DNA of 64,000 bases from Sphingomonas sp. UV9 (GTDB lineage Bacteria > Pseudomonadota > Alphaproteobacteria > Sphingomonadales > Sphingomonadaceae). The notes beneath the pieces were generated by a model. It did no database searches, was not told where the DNA came from, and saw only the letters and a program-made list of their open reading frames with translations. The position numbers were made by a program, and so were the translations under genes. The stretch is from the NCBI RefSeq assembly GCF_004101245.1, contig NZ_SCIN01000002.1:930001-994000 (forward strand), given 5' to 3'. This document shows, one piece after another, positions 7,345 to 15,529 of the stretch (positions are counted from its first letter, which is position 1; every line of letters begins with the position of its first letter).

Positions 7345-7800
7345 ATGGAAAAGCTCACGCCGCGGCAACGCGCCTGCCTGAAACTCGTCTGGGAAAAACA
7401 GGCGACATCGAAGGAAATCGCGGCCGAGCTCGGCATCAGCAAGACGACGGTCGACGGCTACATCTCCGAGGCCGTCGAGCAGCTCGGCGCCCGCGATCGC
7501 CGCGATGCCGCTCGAATGGCGTTCGGCGGATCACCCCGTGCAGAATCAGGGGGCGACTTGACGGGGGTAGAAAGCACAACGCCGCCCGAGCGACCATCCG
7601 ACCCAGCTGGCCGGGCTGCCCACTTCCTGGGACCGCTTGCGCCAGCCAACAGGGATGCGGACAATGACGCAAGTATCACAGCTCGTCTCGCGTGGATCCT
7701 TATCCTCGCAATCGGCCTCGCAGTCGGCTTCGGATCGATCGTTACAGCCGTTCACACCATCAGCGACATCGTCCGCAGCGACCAGCGGCCAGCCCGCTAG
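7345..7800 (+). CDS. LuxR-type HTH protein with C-terminal membrane anchor, 151 aa
   Basis: Residues 4-60 are a GerE/LuxR helix-turn-helix (LTPRQRACLKLVWEKQATSK, EIAAELGISKTTVDGYIS). A Pro/Gly-rich linker follows, then one strong transmembrane segment near the C-terminus (ARLAWILILAIGLAVGFGSI). No receiver or sensor domain is present. Membrane-tethered LuxR-HTH proteins of this size are frequent in sphingomonad mobile elements. It opens the plus-strand accessory block and may regulate host genes from the membrane. Confidence 0.85.
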   Translation: MEKLTPRQRACLKLVWEKQATSKEIAAELGISKTTVDGYISEAVEQLGARDRRDAARMAFGGSPRAESGGDLTGVESTTPPERPSDPAGRAAHFLGPLAPANRDADNDASITARLAWILILAIGLAVGFGSIVTAVHTISDIVRSDQRPAR

Positions 7801-8110
7801 CGCGACGATCGCCGAGCGCCTTCACCGGTACGAGGACCTGCTGCGCGCGGCGCATGTCGCAGGCCTCGAGCTCGCCCTCGATCTTCGCCGGATCCAGACT
7901 GAGACAGGACTGACGGCGATCACCGGCCACGCGATGTTCGCCCGTTTCGATGAGGCGCAGATGCAAGTCGGGACGGCGATCGGATCGGCCGCGGCCGGTC
8001 ACCGGTTGGCGCGGACGCTCGCTCCGGTTGCGGGGATCGATCCGCTTTCATACGGCGAGACGACGGATCCCGCCCAGGCCGTGGACGTGCAGCTGAAGCA
8101 AGTCGCGTAG
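7664..8110 (+). CDS. uncharacterised phage accessory protein, 148 aa
   Basis: It overlaps the previous gene by about 137 bases in another frame. The ATG at 7664 is the most plausible upstream start, but the Ser/Thr-rich first 45 residues may not be translated. The conserved-looking part (IAERLHRYEDLLRAAHVAGL onward) lies after the upstream stop. It is helical with a tail ending DVQLKQVA. No family is recognised. Confidence 0.6.
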   Translation: MTQVSQLVSRGSLSSQSASQSASDRSLQPFTPSATSSAATSGQPASATIAERLHRYEDLLRAAHVAGLELALDLRRIQTETGLTAITGHAMFARFDEAQMQVGTAIGSAAAGHRLARTLAPVAGIDPLSYGETTDPAQAVDVQLKQVA

Positions 8111-8143
8111 AGCAATTTAATACAGGGCGAACCAGGTAGGCCA

Positions 8144-8593
8144 ATGCTGCGGATCATCCTCTTCGAATTGCTGCAGCTCGCAGTGTCCTGGTTCGCCATA
8201 CGGCGAGGCGGCGCTCCGGAGCGGATGGTCGGCTGGATGTTGATCGTGGCGGCGATCACTAGTCTGGCGATCGGCATACCGGCAAACGCATTTCGCGGTC
8301 TCAGTTTGCCGCATTTCACCATCGACATTCTGCTGTTCGGCGGGTTGTTGGTGGTCGCGGCGCGCGCAAACCGGTTCTGGCCGTACTGGATGGCAGCGCT
8401 CGAGCTGCTCGCGATCGGTGTGCACGGCGCGCGGATGGTCGATCCGTCACTGGTCCCAATCGTCTATTCGAGGATGATTGGGCAGGTCGCCTATCCAATG
8501 TGCGCTGTGCTCGCCTTGGGGACCTATCACTACATCCGACGCACCCGTCTCGAAGGCATAGCGCCGCGGCCCTGGTCGCCGCTCAGATGGTAG
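8144..8593 (+). CDS. four-helix integral membrane protein, 149 aa
   Basis: Hydrophobic segments include IILFELLQLAVSWFAI, VGWMLIVAAITSLAIGIP, IDILLFGGLLVVAARA and MCAVLALGTYHYI, giving about four membrane spans with short loops. There is no signal peptide and no known catalytic motif. Similar small membrane proteins occur in sphingomonad mobile elements. A superinfection-exclusion or conversion role is possible but not supported directly. Confidence 0.8.
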   Translation: MLRIILFELLQLAVSWFAIRRGGAPERMVGWMLIVAAITSLAIGIPANAFRGLSLPHFTIDILLFGGLLVVAARANRFWPYWMAALELLAIGVHGARMVDPSLVPIVYSRMIGQVAYPMCAVLALGTYHYIRRTRLEGIAPRPWSPLRW

Positions 8594-8934
8594 AACCGAT
8601 GAAAACGACGAAGGTACTGACGCCGGCCCACACCGCTGCGTCTTCGCAGCTCTATGACGCTCGCCGCCTTCGCGACGAGGTCTTCGGTTTCGATCGAGAA
8701 GGGTTCGGCGAACCAGGTTGGGATATGATGCTTGCGCTGACAGCGCGCGGCGAGATGTCGGCCGAGGATCTCGCGGCATCTGCATCGGCCCCGGCGCCGA
8801 TCGCGGCCACGTACCTCGACTGGCTGATGTCGCGCGAGCTCGTGACGCGGTGCGATCCGAAGAAGATCGCTTTGGCCGAGCGCGGGCGTTCCCTGATGTT
8901 GACGTATCTCGATCGGCAAGCGGGCAGGGTTTGA
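8587..8934 (+). CDS. MarR-like winged-helix protein, 115 aa
   Basis: The start at 8587 overlaps the stop of the membrane protein; an ATG at 8599 is an alternative. Residues about 50-110 form a winged-helix pattern (MLALTARGEMSAEDLAASAS, then YLDWLMSRELVTRCDP and a beta-wing ending in IALAERGRSLMLTYL). The length is short for MarR but the core domain is intact. It probably regulates transcription of the accessory block or host genes. Confidence 0.75.
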   Translation: MVEPMKTTKVLTPAHTAASSQLYDARRLRDEVFGFDREGFGEPGWDMMLALTARGEMSAEDLAASASAPAPIAATYLDWLMSRELVTRCDPKKIALAERGRSLMLTYLDRQAGRV

Positions 8935-8994
8935 ACGCAACCAGGCGGCGAGGGCGGTGCTCTCGCCAGAACGAAATTAACTCAGGGGGATTTG

Positions 8995-9576
8995 ATGGCT
9001 AACGTATCGGAAGAACTCGCGCGCCTCGCGCAATTGCGCGACCAGGGCGTGCTGAGCGAAGATGAGTTTCAGGTTCAGAAGGCAGCCGTGCTGAAGGGCA
9101 CACCGGCCGATGCACCAACGATCGCGCCGGAGAAGAAGAAATCGGGCGCCGCAAAGGGCTGCGGGATCCTCGTGCTGGCCTTGATCGTGCTGGCGCTGAT
9201 CGGGATGATCGCCGGCGGCAAGGGCGCGGACAGCTCGACGTCGGCTGAAACCGCGGCGACCGTGCAGCCGGTCGCGGTGACGGCGCAGCAGTTGTTCGCG
9301 GCATATGATGCGAACGAAGCGGCCGCGCAGCAGACGTATGGCGACAAGCCGTTGCTCGTAACCGGTACCGTTGCCGGCGTGGATCTCGGCGTTACCAACG
9401 AGCCGCATGTGCTGCTGCGTACGTCCAACGAGTTCATGAATGCGCAGGCAACGCTAACAGAGGCATCGGAGCCGCAGGCTACCGGACTGAGCAAGGGGCA
9501 ATCGATAACCCTGCTTTGTGCGAAGGTGAGCGAAGTGATCGGCACGCCGATGCTGAGCGAATGCGACATCAAGTAA
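8995..9576 (+). CDS. SHOCT-domain membrane protein with OB-like extracytoplasmic domain, 193 aa
   Basis: The ATG at 8995 follows an AGGGGG ribosome site. Residues 4-36 are a SHOCT motif (ELARLAQLRDQGVLSEDEFQ). A transmembrane segment follows (GILVLALIVLALIGMIAGG, about 54-72). The remainder resembles the tRNA_anti-like/OB fold found outside the membrane (QLFAAYDANEAAAQQTYGDK, LLVTGTVAGVD, and a terminal LSECDIK). Such proteins are common in prophages and plasmids with unknown function. Confidence 0.8.
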   Translation: MANVSEELARLAQLRDQGVLSEDEFQVQKAAVLKGTPADAPTIAPEKKKSGAAKGCGILVLALIVLALIGMIAGGKGADSSTSAETAATVQPVAVTAQQLFAAYDANEAAAQQTYGDKPLLVTGTVAGVDLGVTNEPHVLLRTSNEFMNAQATLTEASEPQATGLSKGQSITLLCAKVSEVIGTPMLSECDIK

Positions 9577-9611
9577 GCCAGTCCGGGCGCGAACCGACAA
9601 GGGAAACGAAC

Positions 9612-10037
9612 ATGACGATCGAGACTGACACCAACGAACCAATCAGCGCTGAAGATGCCCCCGATTACAGCGGCGATCCGCTACTCAACGTAATGGTTCA
9701 TTTGGCCCACCAAGGGGTCTCGCCAGCAATAACGTTTTACACGCAAGGTCTCGTGTTCAGCGGCAGGATCTTGTCTCTGCGCGCTTACCTGGAGCAGAAT
9801 ATCAAGTTTAACGGCGGGGCAGGAAACGCCCTGGCGCCGATCTTTGAAACCGTACTCGCCGGGATAGTCGAACCAGACGACGCAGCGCCGGCGCCGAACT
9901 ATGGCTATGTCCACATGTTTGGTCGGACGTACATTCCCGGCCAGCCGGGCATGCCCGACAATAGCTCGCTGATGCGGATCCAGCGATCTGGAATAATCGG
10001 CTGGTCGCTAGGCGCCTACGAGGAAGGCCGCGCATAA
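9612..10037 (+). CDS. hypothetical protein, possibly GvpU-like, 141 aa
   Basis: The start MTIETDTNEP at 9612 has a GGGA-type ribosome site; the longer frame to 9516 overlaps the previous gene. The core (NVMVHLAHQGVSPAITFYTQ, LVFSGRILSLRAYLEQN) resembles proteins annotated as gas-vesicle accessory GvpU. There is no gas vesicle cluster here, so the name may mislead. It is the last gene of the plus-strand accessory island. Confidence 0.65.
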   Translation: MTIETDTNEPISAEDAPDYSGDPLLNVMVHLAHQGVSPAITFYTQGLVFSGRILSLRAYLEQNIKFNGGAGNALAPIFETVLAGIVEPDDAAPAPNYGYVHMFGRTYIPGQPGMPDNSSLMRIQRSGIIGWSLGAYEEGRA

Positions 10038-10047
10038 AGCGGTACCC

Positions 10048-10083
10048 CTTGCCGCGGCGTGCGAACTCGACCGCTGCGGCAAG
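10048..10083. terminator. possible hairpin between convergent genes
   Basis: CTTGCCGC (10048-10055) pairs with GCGGCAAG (10076-10083), an 8-bp stem with a 20-base loop. It lies between the end of the plus-strand accessory block and the end of ogr. No T-run follows on either strand, so this is weak. Confidence 0.3.
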
Positions 10084-10096
10084 CTTGATGCCTGCT

Positions 10097-10465
10097 TTAC
10101 GATAGGGGCGAGCCCGATACGGCGTCGCTTGTTGGTAATGCGCCGTCGTCATTGGCAGGCGGATGATCTACCGAACCCGGTGCATCGCCACATGGCGGCA
10201 TGTCGTCATTCGCCGGCCGACGCCGCGGCGGTGTCGTTCGCAATAAAACCGCCGGGTTGGGCTGCGCGCCTGCCGATATGACATGCGTCAACGTCAGGTC
10301 CGCGCCGAAAGTCGCGCAGCAGTTGTCGTTCTGGCAAGCAAGCGTGACCTGGCGAACGATCGGATCGGTCTGCCTGCTGCTCCGCACCTTCAGAACGGAC
10401 TGACAATGTGGGCAACCGATGGTGATACGCTTGCCGGAATACGCGGCGTTCGAAGTCTGATTCAA
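10097..10465 (-). CDS. ogr: Ogr/Delta-type zinc finger late transcription activator
   Basis: The core 'CPHCQSVLKVRSSRQ' followed by 'CQNDNCCATFGADLTLTHVI' matches the P2 Ogr/P4 Delta finger (C-x2-C ... C-x4-C). Ogr activates the phage late promoters by contacting RNA polymerase alpha. The probable start is TTG at 10465, with a GGGGGG tract a few bases upstream; the long frame upstream overlaps gene D and is not protein-like. The 122-aa product has a Pro/Asp-rich extension of about 60 residues beyond the ~72-aa P2 protein. As in P2, it lies just downstream of D. The CTGTTGTC dyads in the late region are its likely targets. Confidence 0.88.
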   Translation of the reverse strand: MNQTSNAAYSGKRITIGCPHCQSVLKVRSSRQTDPIVRQVTLACQNDNCCATFGADLTLTHVISAGAQPNPAVLLRTTPPRRRPANDDMPPCGDAPGSVDHPPANDDGALPTSDAVSGSPLS

Positions 10466-10515
10466 TGTATGGCCCCCCGAAGGATGCCTCCCCGTCACCG
10501 AATATAACAGATCGT

Positions 10516-11640
10516 TTAATTTTTGCGATAGACCGACGGAACAAAAGAGGCTTTTGCGAAACTGACTTTGGCGAGGGTCTCGAGTTTCATTGATGTGCCC
10601 AATCCGCCCTGACCGTCGAGGTTGTGCGACAGTTCGGCGATAACCCATTTCTGACCGACGATCGTCGGCTTGAAGCCGGTCAACGTCACCGGCCGTTCCG
10701 GGTAGAGATCCGGACGACCATAGCCGAGCGTGAAGTCAAACTCGGCCGCGGCGCGTTTCGCCTTCGCGTGGGCAGCGTTCGCCGCAGTTCGCGCGTCCGC
10801 CTCCGAATGGTAGATTTTGCGGAGGCGGTGTGGCGTACCCTTGCCGGTACCGACGCCTACGGTCTTGCGCGTCGCGCTGTCCGAATCGTGCCAGCGCGCC
10901 TCGACTCCGGCGTCGGCCGTGCGATCGACTTCGCGGTAGCGCCCGCCGCTGCCATCAGTAGCCGCGATCGTCAGCGCCGGCAGCGCGCGGCCGCTCGGCG
11001 ATACCCCGCGGCCGACCGGCGAAAGAATTAGGCGGCGATCCTTGATCTGCGCGACCGCGTCGTGCTCGCGGCCGAGGCGATGCAACAACGCCATATCGCT
11101 CTGGCCGTGCTGGACCAGCGCCGGCACCGCGACGTTCTCGAGCTCGGGCGCGACGCGCGCCTGGTACCCGTGCGCAGTGGCGACCTTGCGCGCGATCGCG
11201 CCGAGCGTCGTATCGCGGTGGCTCTTCTCGCGGCGGACGCGGAAGCCTGCCGTGAGGTCCGCCGAACGCGCTGTCAGGCGGATTTGGGCGGGCGCCTGGC
11301 TCCATTCGACCTCGTCAACGGTGAACGCGCCCTTGTCGACCAGGCCGACCTTCACGTCGCCGCCCTGCAGCCATCCGAGCTGCAGCTTCACGACCTGACC
11401 CTTGCGGGGCAGATCGAGCTTCCCGTCGCTGTCGTCGAGCGTGACGTCGAGCTGGTCGGCTTCACCGCCGCGCTTCTCCGTCAATGCCAGACCGATTAGC
11501 CGGGGCCGAATCCTGGCCGTGATGTCGACGAGGTCGCGCAGCTCGGCGAAGACGCCGCCCGCGAGATCCACGTCGCCAATCGACAGGCGGAAGTCGGGTA
11601 TGTTGGCACGACGATCGCCGGCATAATTCGCGTCGACCAT
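10516..11640 (-). CDS. D: phage late control / tail hub protein GpD
   Basis: A 374-residue protein of P2 gpD type: 'IRPRLIGLALTEKRGGEADQ', 'LDVTLDDSDGKLDLPRKGQ', 'DMALLHRLGREHDAVAQIKD' and the C-terminal 'KWVIAELSHNLDGQGGLGTS'. The fold is like T4 gp27, forming the hub above the tail spike. The start shares a base with the stop of U (TGATG). It ends the tail operon. Confidence 0.95.
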   Translation of the reverse strand: MVDANYAGDRRANIPDFRLSIGDVDLAGGVFAELRDLVDITARIRPRLIGLALTEKRGGEADQLDVTLDDSDGKLDLPRKGQVVKLQLGWLQGGDVKVGLVDKGAFTVDEVEWSQAPAQIRLTARSADLTAGFRVRREKSHRDTTLGAIARKVATAHGYQARVAPELENVAVPALVQHGQSDMALLHRLGREHDAVAQIKDRRLILSPVGRGVSPSGRALPALTIAATDGSGGRYREVDRTADAGVEARWHDSDSATRKTVGVGTGKGTPHRLRKIYHSEADARTAANAAHAKAKRAAAEFDFTLGYGRPDLYPERPVTLTGFKPTIVGQKWVIAELSHNLDGQGGLGTSMKLETLAKVSFAKASFVPSVYRKN

Positions 11641-12017
11641 CAGTCGACCCGATCGAGATCGAGAGTGAAGTCCACCAGGCGCGGCGTCCCGTCGACCAAC
11701 ATGTGACGACGTCGCGCGTCCATGCCGACGACCCGAAAGTTACCCCAAACCGTGCCCGAGCCGTCGACCAGCGGCCATGCTTCGCCCTGGTCGGCCATCT
11801 TCTTCAGCGTAGCGATCGCGCCGTAACTGCCGGCGACCTCGGGAACGATCGCGCCGGCGAGGCTGACGCTCTCGTCGCCGGGGCCGAGATACTGGCTGGC
11901 GGCGCGCGCGCCGATCCGTTCCGTCTTGGCCTGGCGCCAATCGGTGCGGTGCGACATTTCGGCGAACGGAAAGCTCGCGAGGTCGAAGACGAATAGCCCG
12001 AGGGACGCCAGCATCAA
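11640..12017 (-). CDS. U: tail terminator-type protein GpU
   Basis: A 125-residue P2 gpU homologue: 'LGLFVFDLASFPFAEMSHRT', 'RIGARAASQYLGPGDESV', 'GAIVPEVAGSYGAIATLKKM' and the terminal 'VDFTLDLDRVD' are family hallmarks. It is needed for tail completion. The start overlaps the stop of the tape measure gene by four bases, and its end is coupled to D. Confidence 0.95.
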   Translation of the reverse strand: MMLASLGLFVFDLASFPFAEMSHRTDWRQAKTERIGARAASQYLGPGDESVSLAGAIVPEVAGSYGAIATLKKMADQGEAWPLVDGSGTVWGNFRVVGMDARRRHMLVDGTPRLVDFTLDLDRVD

Positions 12018-14248
12018 TCATTATCCCGTAAGCTCGAGCGATCCTTGCGTTCCTGTTCACGCTTGACCGCTGCCATGAATTCGGACGCCTGCTGCTCGGG
12101 CTTGCCACCGCCCTCGACCTTGACGTGATAGGTGTTGTGCGTGGTCCCGCGGCCACCTCCGCCAGCGCGGGCGGGGACGACTGGCCGTACAGGCGGCAAT
12201 CCGCCACCGCCACGACCACCCGCCGGTACCACAGGTGCCGCGCCTCCGCCGAGGCGAAACATTCCCATGACTGACGAGGCGAAGGCGTAGAGGTTCGGGA
12301 ACATCGTCTTCAAACCGAGTAGCAGGCCGTTCATCATCAGGCGGCCGATCGAGGCGAACCACGTCGGCATCTTTTTGAAGAACCCTTTGATCTTCTCCCA
12401 GTGATTGTAGAGCGCGAGCCCTGCAAGGCCGAGGCCCACGGCGATCGCTGCGACCGCAATCGCGGGCAGGCCGATCGTCGCGCCGATCACGCCAGCAAGG
12501 GCCCAGAAGATCCGGACAGCCCAGCCGATCGCACCGCCCAGGCGCATGAAGACGCCGGCGCCGCGCACCAACCAGGGTAGAACGCCACCGACGGCGATCC
12601 CGATAATCCCGAGCGCGGTCGCGCCGATCGTTAACACGATCGCGAGCTTTCCGAGACCGGCCGACAGTTCCGGATTGCGTTGCGACCAGGCAGACATGCG
12701 GTCGGCGAGATCACCGATCGCGCCGGCGCCGCGCTCGATCGTTGGCAGCAGGCGATCGCCGAAGCGGATCTTCAGCGCATCGATCCGATTGTTCATGACG
12801 AGAATGCGGTTGGCGGTCGTTGCCGCAACGCCGTTATATTCCGACTGCATCGACCCCGCATAAGTCGAACGGTTGCCAACCCGGTCGAAGTTCTTCGACA
12901 GGGTCGGCAGCTGCGTCAGCATAGGGGCGATCGCGGCAATTGATTCGGATCCGAACAGTTCGGTCATCAGCCCGGCCTGCTTGTCTTTCGACAGGCCGCC
13001 AATCCGTTTCATCACATCCATGATGGTACCGGCCGCGTCTTTCTGCATACGCTTTGCGACGGCGGTGCTCTCCAAGCCGAGTGTCTTGAACGCTTGGCGC
13101 TGCCCCTTCGTCGCCGCGGTGCCCTTGGTCAGGGCGAGCATCGTGTTCTTGATGCCGGTCGCGGCAATCTCGCTCTCGATCCCCATGCCGGCGAGCGTCG
13201 CGCCCATCGCGGCGATCTGACCGGCCGCAAGCCCGCCGACCGCGCCGAGCGGACCGATGCGCGTGACAATATCGGTGATGACCGACGACTTCGCGCCGGC
13301 AGTGTTGCCAAGGTAATTGACCTGGTCGGCGAGATTCCTGATCTGGCCGCGGTTCATGCCAAACGCATTGCGCCAAGCGGCCATCGTCGTTCCGGCTTCG
13401 TCGGCCGACAGGTCGAACGCGATGCCCATCTTGGTCGCGTCGCTGGCGAAACCGATCAGATCCTTGCGCGCGACGCCGGCCTGGGCGCCGGCCGCGACGA
13501 TCGCCGCGATTCCATCGGCCGCAAGCGGCATGTTCCGGCTGAGATCGAGGATGTTGTTCTCGAGCTTCTTCACTTCCGCTGGCGTACCGGAGACGACCTT
13601 ACGGACGTCGGCCATGCTCGACTGAAACGCGATCGCCGGCCGGGCGACGGATGCGACACCGACGCCGGTTGCGGCGCCCGCCGCCAGCAGTGCGGCGCCG
13701 CGGCCCTGCATCTTGCCACCGAACTCGCCCGCGCGTGCTATGCTCTGCCGGCGCTTGGCGATCGCCTCGCTGCGTTTCTCCTGCTCCTCCATCTTTCGAT
13801 TGGCGGCAGCGAGAGACGTCGTCAGCCGGGTTTCCTCGCGCGCGAGGTGCGCGATGTCGACCCCGGCTTCCTTCGCCTCGTGGCGCATCTTGGAGAGGCG
13901 TTCGGTTTGCTTCACGCTCGCGGCCGACAGGCGAGTGACTTTGCTCTCAGCTTGAGTGAGCTGGCGCTTCAGCGTTCCGATCGGACCGTCACCCTGCTGG
14001 ATCGCAAGGTTGAGGTTGCGAACCTTGCGGCGTGCCTCGTCGAGTTCGTTGTACGTCTTGCCGGCCTGGACGCCGAGCGCCTTCAGACCATCGACCTTAG
14101 CGGCCTGGCGCTCGAGCCCGACGATCTCTTTCTTCGTGGCGAGCATCTCATGCGCGGCGCGCTTTGCGCCTCCCGTCATAGCGCGCAGTGGACCGCTGAG
14201 CCGATCCATGCCGGTGAATTTTACGAGCAGGGATAGGGTGCGATCCAC
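12014..14248 (-). CDS. T: tail tape measure protein GpT
   Basis: A 744-residue protein. Residues 1-170 are coiled coil (KEIVGLERQAAKVDGLKALG, RLSKMRHEAKEAG). Next comes the TP901-type tape measure core (SSMADVRKVVSGTPAEVKKL, 'GIAAIVAAGAQAGVARKDL', 'MGIESEIAATGIKNTMLAL'). After about residue 500 there are hydrophobic membrane-like helices (LAIVLTIGATALGIIGIAVG, VIGATIGLPAIAVAAIAVGL), then a Gly-rich tail. Length sets tail length; at about 0.15 nm per residue this implies a tail of roughly 110 nm (rule of thumb). It follows the E/E' chaperone genes as in P2. Confidence 0.95.
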   Translation of the reverse strand: MDRTLSLLVKFTGMDRLSGPLRAMTGGAKRAAHEMLATKKEIVGLERQAAKVDGLKALGVQAGKTYNELDEARRKVRNLNLAIQQGDGPIGTLKRQLTQAESKVTRLSAASVKQTERLSKMRHEAKEAGVDIAHLAREETRLTTSLAAANRKMEEQEKRSEAIAKRRQSIARAGEFGGKMQGRGAALLAAGAATGVGVASVARPAIAFQSSMADVRKVVSGTPAEVKKLENNILDLSRNMPLAADGIAAIVAAGAQAGVARKDLIGFASDATKMGIAFDLSADEAGTTMAAWRNAFGMNRGQIRNLADQVNYLGNTAGAKSSVITDIVTRIGPLGAVGGLAAGQIAAMGATLAGMGIESEIAATGIKNTMLALTKGTAATKGQRQAFKTLGLESTAVAKRMQKDAAGTIMDVMKRIGGLSKDKQAGLMTELFGSESIAAIAPMLTQLPTLSKNFDRVGNRSTYAGSMQSEYNGVAATTANRILVMNNRIDALKIRFGDRLLPTIERGAGAIGDLADRMSAWSQRNPELSAGLGKLAIVLTIGATALGIIGIAVGGVLPWLVRGAGVFMRLGGAIGWAVRIFWALAGVIGATIGLPAIAVAAIAVGLGLAGLALYNHWEKIKGFFKKMPTWFASIGRLMMNGLLLGLKTMFPNLYAFASSVMGMFRLGGGAAPVVPAGGRGGGGLPPVRPVVPARAGGGGRGTTHNTYHVKVEGGGKPEQQASEFMAAVKREQERKDRSSLRDND

Positions 14249-14251
14249 GGG

Positions 14252-14371
14252 CTATTCCTGTTTGGGGGCGCGAGCGAGCGCGCGCTCGTGCCATTCGCCG
14301 AGCTCGATCAGGGTCATTCGGTCCATGTCGGTAAGGCCGACGCCAGCGAGGATGGCGTTTATGTTCGCCAT
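14252..14371 (-). CDS. GpE'/GpE-family small tail protein (39-aa frame, also C-terminus of E-E' fusion)
   Basis: A 39-residue frame beginning MANINAILAGVGLTDMDRM and ending EWHERALARAPKQE, matching the P2 GpE family consensus (short N-terminus, then L-x-E-L-x-x-WHE-x-A). It lies in the -1 frame relative to the upstream chaperone gene, with no stop between the slippery heptamer (14419-14425) and its ATG. It is therefore probably translated as part of a frameshift fusion of about 213 residues, and perhaps also independently. The tape measure gene starts three bases after its stop. Confidence 0.85.
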   Translation of the reverse strand: MANINAILAGVGLTDMDRMTLIELGEWHERALARAPKQE

Positions 14372-14379
14372 CCAGTCTT

Positions 14380-14892
14380 CTACTCGATCCGGAACTCCGC
14401 TCTCCGGCGAGCACTCAGCAAAAAATCCGACACCTTTGCTGCCAGCCCCATCAGTTTCGCCAGGGGCAGTTCGTCGATCGCCTCCTCCGACAGGCGGGGT
14501 GTCGAGATCCGCGGCACGACGGCGCGCAGTTCCTCGTAATAGAGGTGCTGCAGTCGGGCGACGGACACGTTGCGCAGATCACCGCCGAGCGGCTTGCGCA
14601 GCATGATGCCCTCGACGCCGTCGTCGTCGATCTGCGCGAGCTCACCCATGTCGGTGATGATGTCGACCAGGTCGTCGCTTGCGAGCAGGTCGATCTCATG
14701 CTCGAGCAGATCGCAGACGCGCGGGAGCAGCGCGCGGAACTCGTCGTAATTACTGACGGACATCTTCGCTAGCGAGAGGCCCGCGCAGTCGCGGCCGAAG
14801 ATGTCACGGATCTCGAGCTGGGCGATCGTCATGTCGCCGCGGGTCAGTGGCGTCTCGAGGATCACGATCAGAGGTTGCGACGTGTCGGTCAT
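14380..14892 (-). CDS. E: tail assembly chaperone GpE (170 aa)
   Basis: A phage tail assembly chaperone: 'LIVILETPLTRGDMTIAQLE' and 'LSLAKMSVSNYDEFRALLPR' are typical. It sits between the tube protein and the tape measure gene. Codons 156-158 are GAT TTT TTG, so the 3' end carries T TTT TTG 13 codons before the stop. As in P2 and lambda, the short form and the -1 extended form would be made in a fixed ratio and coat the tape measure protein during assembly. Confidence 0.92.
   Translation of the reverse strand: MTDTSQPLIVILETPLTRGDMTIAQLEIRDIFGRDCAGLSLAKMSVSNYDEFRALLPRVCDLLEHEIDLLASDDLVDIITDMGELAQIDDDGVEGIMLRKPLGGDLRNVSVARLQHLYYEELRAVVPRISTPRLSEEAIDELPLAKLMGLAAKVSDFLLSARRRAEFRIE
14419..14425 (-). 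promoter_or_regulatory. -1 programmed frameshift site T TTT TTG
   Basis: The minus strand reads GAT TTT TTG in the frame of E, which is a canonical X XXY YYZ heptamer and identical to the T6G site known in P2 gene E. After a -1 slip translation continues GCT GAG TGC... for 16 codons into the E' frame and ends at 14252. The predicted fusion is 158 + 16 + 39 = 213 residues. Confidence 0.85.
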
Positions 14893-14948
14893 GGGAGGCT
14901 CCGGTGTTCGTATCAGGATTTAGGCGGGGTCCGCGCGGGCCCGGGACG

Positions 14949-15458
14949 TCAGGCCTGAATCGCGGCGCGGATGGCGGCCATCCGGTCGATGCCGTTCTGG
15001 ATCCACACGCAGCGGAGCATGTCGATCTCGACATCGGTGCGACCGTTGATCGACCATTTCAGGTAGTTCAGGGTCGCCTTGATCGGCATCTCGGTATTGT
15101 CGCCGACCTTCGCGCTGCCCGGATCGATCTCGGTGAACATGCCACCCATCACCATTTCCGAGGCCATCACGCCGCCCGTATCGTCTGCCTGGTAGGCGCC
15201 GACGAAGCGCAGCATCACGCCCTCGATGCCAATCGCGCCGAACATGCTGAGCGACTGGCGGACGAGACCGCCGAGCTTGATCTCGGCTTCGAGCTTCTCG
15301 AGACCCATCTCGACGTCGAGTTCGCCGAGCATGCCACCGCCGCGGTACTGCTCAACCTTCTTGGCGAGCTTGGGCAACTGGATTTCGGGCACGAGACCGA
15401 CCCAGCTTTTGCCGTTGGCGAACACGTTGTGATTCTTGAGCTTGAAGGGGAGGCCCAT
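14949..15458 (-). CDS. FII: major tail tube protein GpFII
   Basis: A 169-residue tube protein: 'LPFKLKNHNVFANGKSWVGL', 'LGELDVEMGLEKLEAEIKLG' and 'MPIKATLNYLKWSINGRTDV' match P2 FII. The ATG at 15458 opens the conserved N-terminus; the longer frame upstream overlaps the sheath gene. It polymerises into the inner tail tube around the tape measure protein. Confidence 0.95.
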   Translation of the reverse strand: MGLPFKLKNHNVFANGKSWVGLVPEIQLPKLAKKVEQYRGGGMLGELDVEMGLEKLEAEIKLGGLVRQSLSMFGAIGIEGVMLRFVGAYQADDTGGVMASEMVMGGMFTEIDPGSAKVGDNTEMPIKATLNYLKWSINGRTDVEIDMLRCVWIQNGIDRMAAIRAAIQA

Positions 15459-15529
15459 CGGTGAGGATCCTTTGACGGGGAAGACTGGTAGCAAACGACG
15501 ATCGAGCGGCCGGCCGGGCAGGTGGCCGG

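Noticed and set aside
9612..10037. Gas vesicle cluster
   Set aside because: Only one weak GvpU-like protein; no GvpA or other gas vesicle genes in the window.
13094..14236. 380-codon plus-strand frame opposite the tape measure gene
   Set aside because: Low-quality composition; the minus strand carries the conserved tape measure protein.
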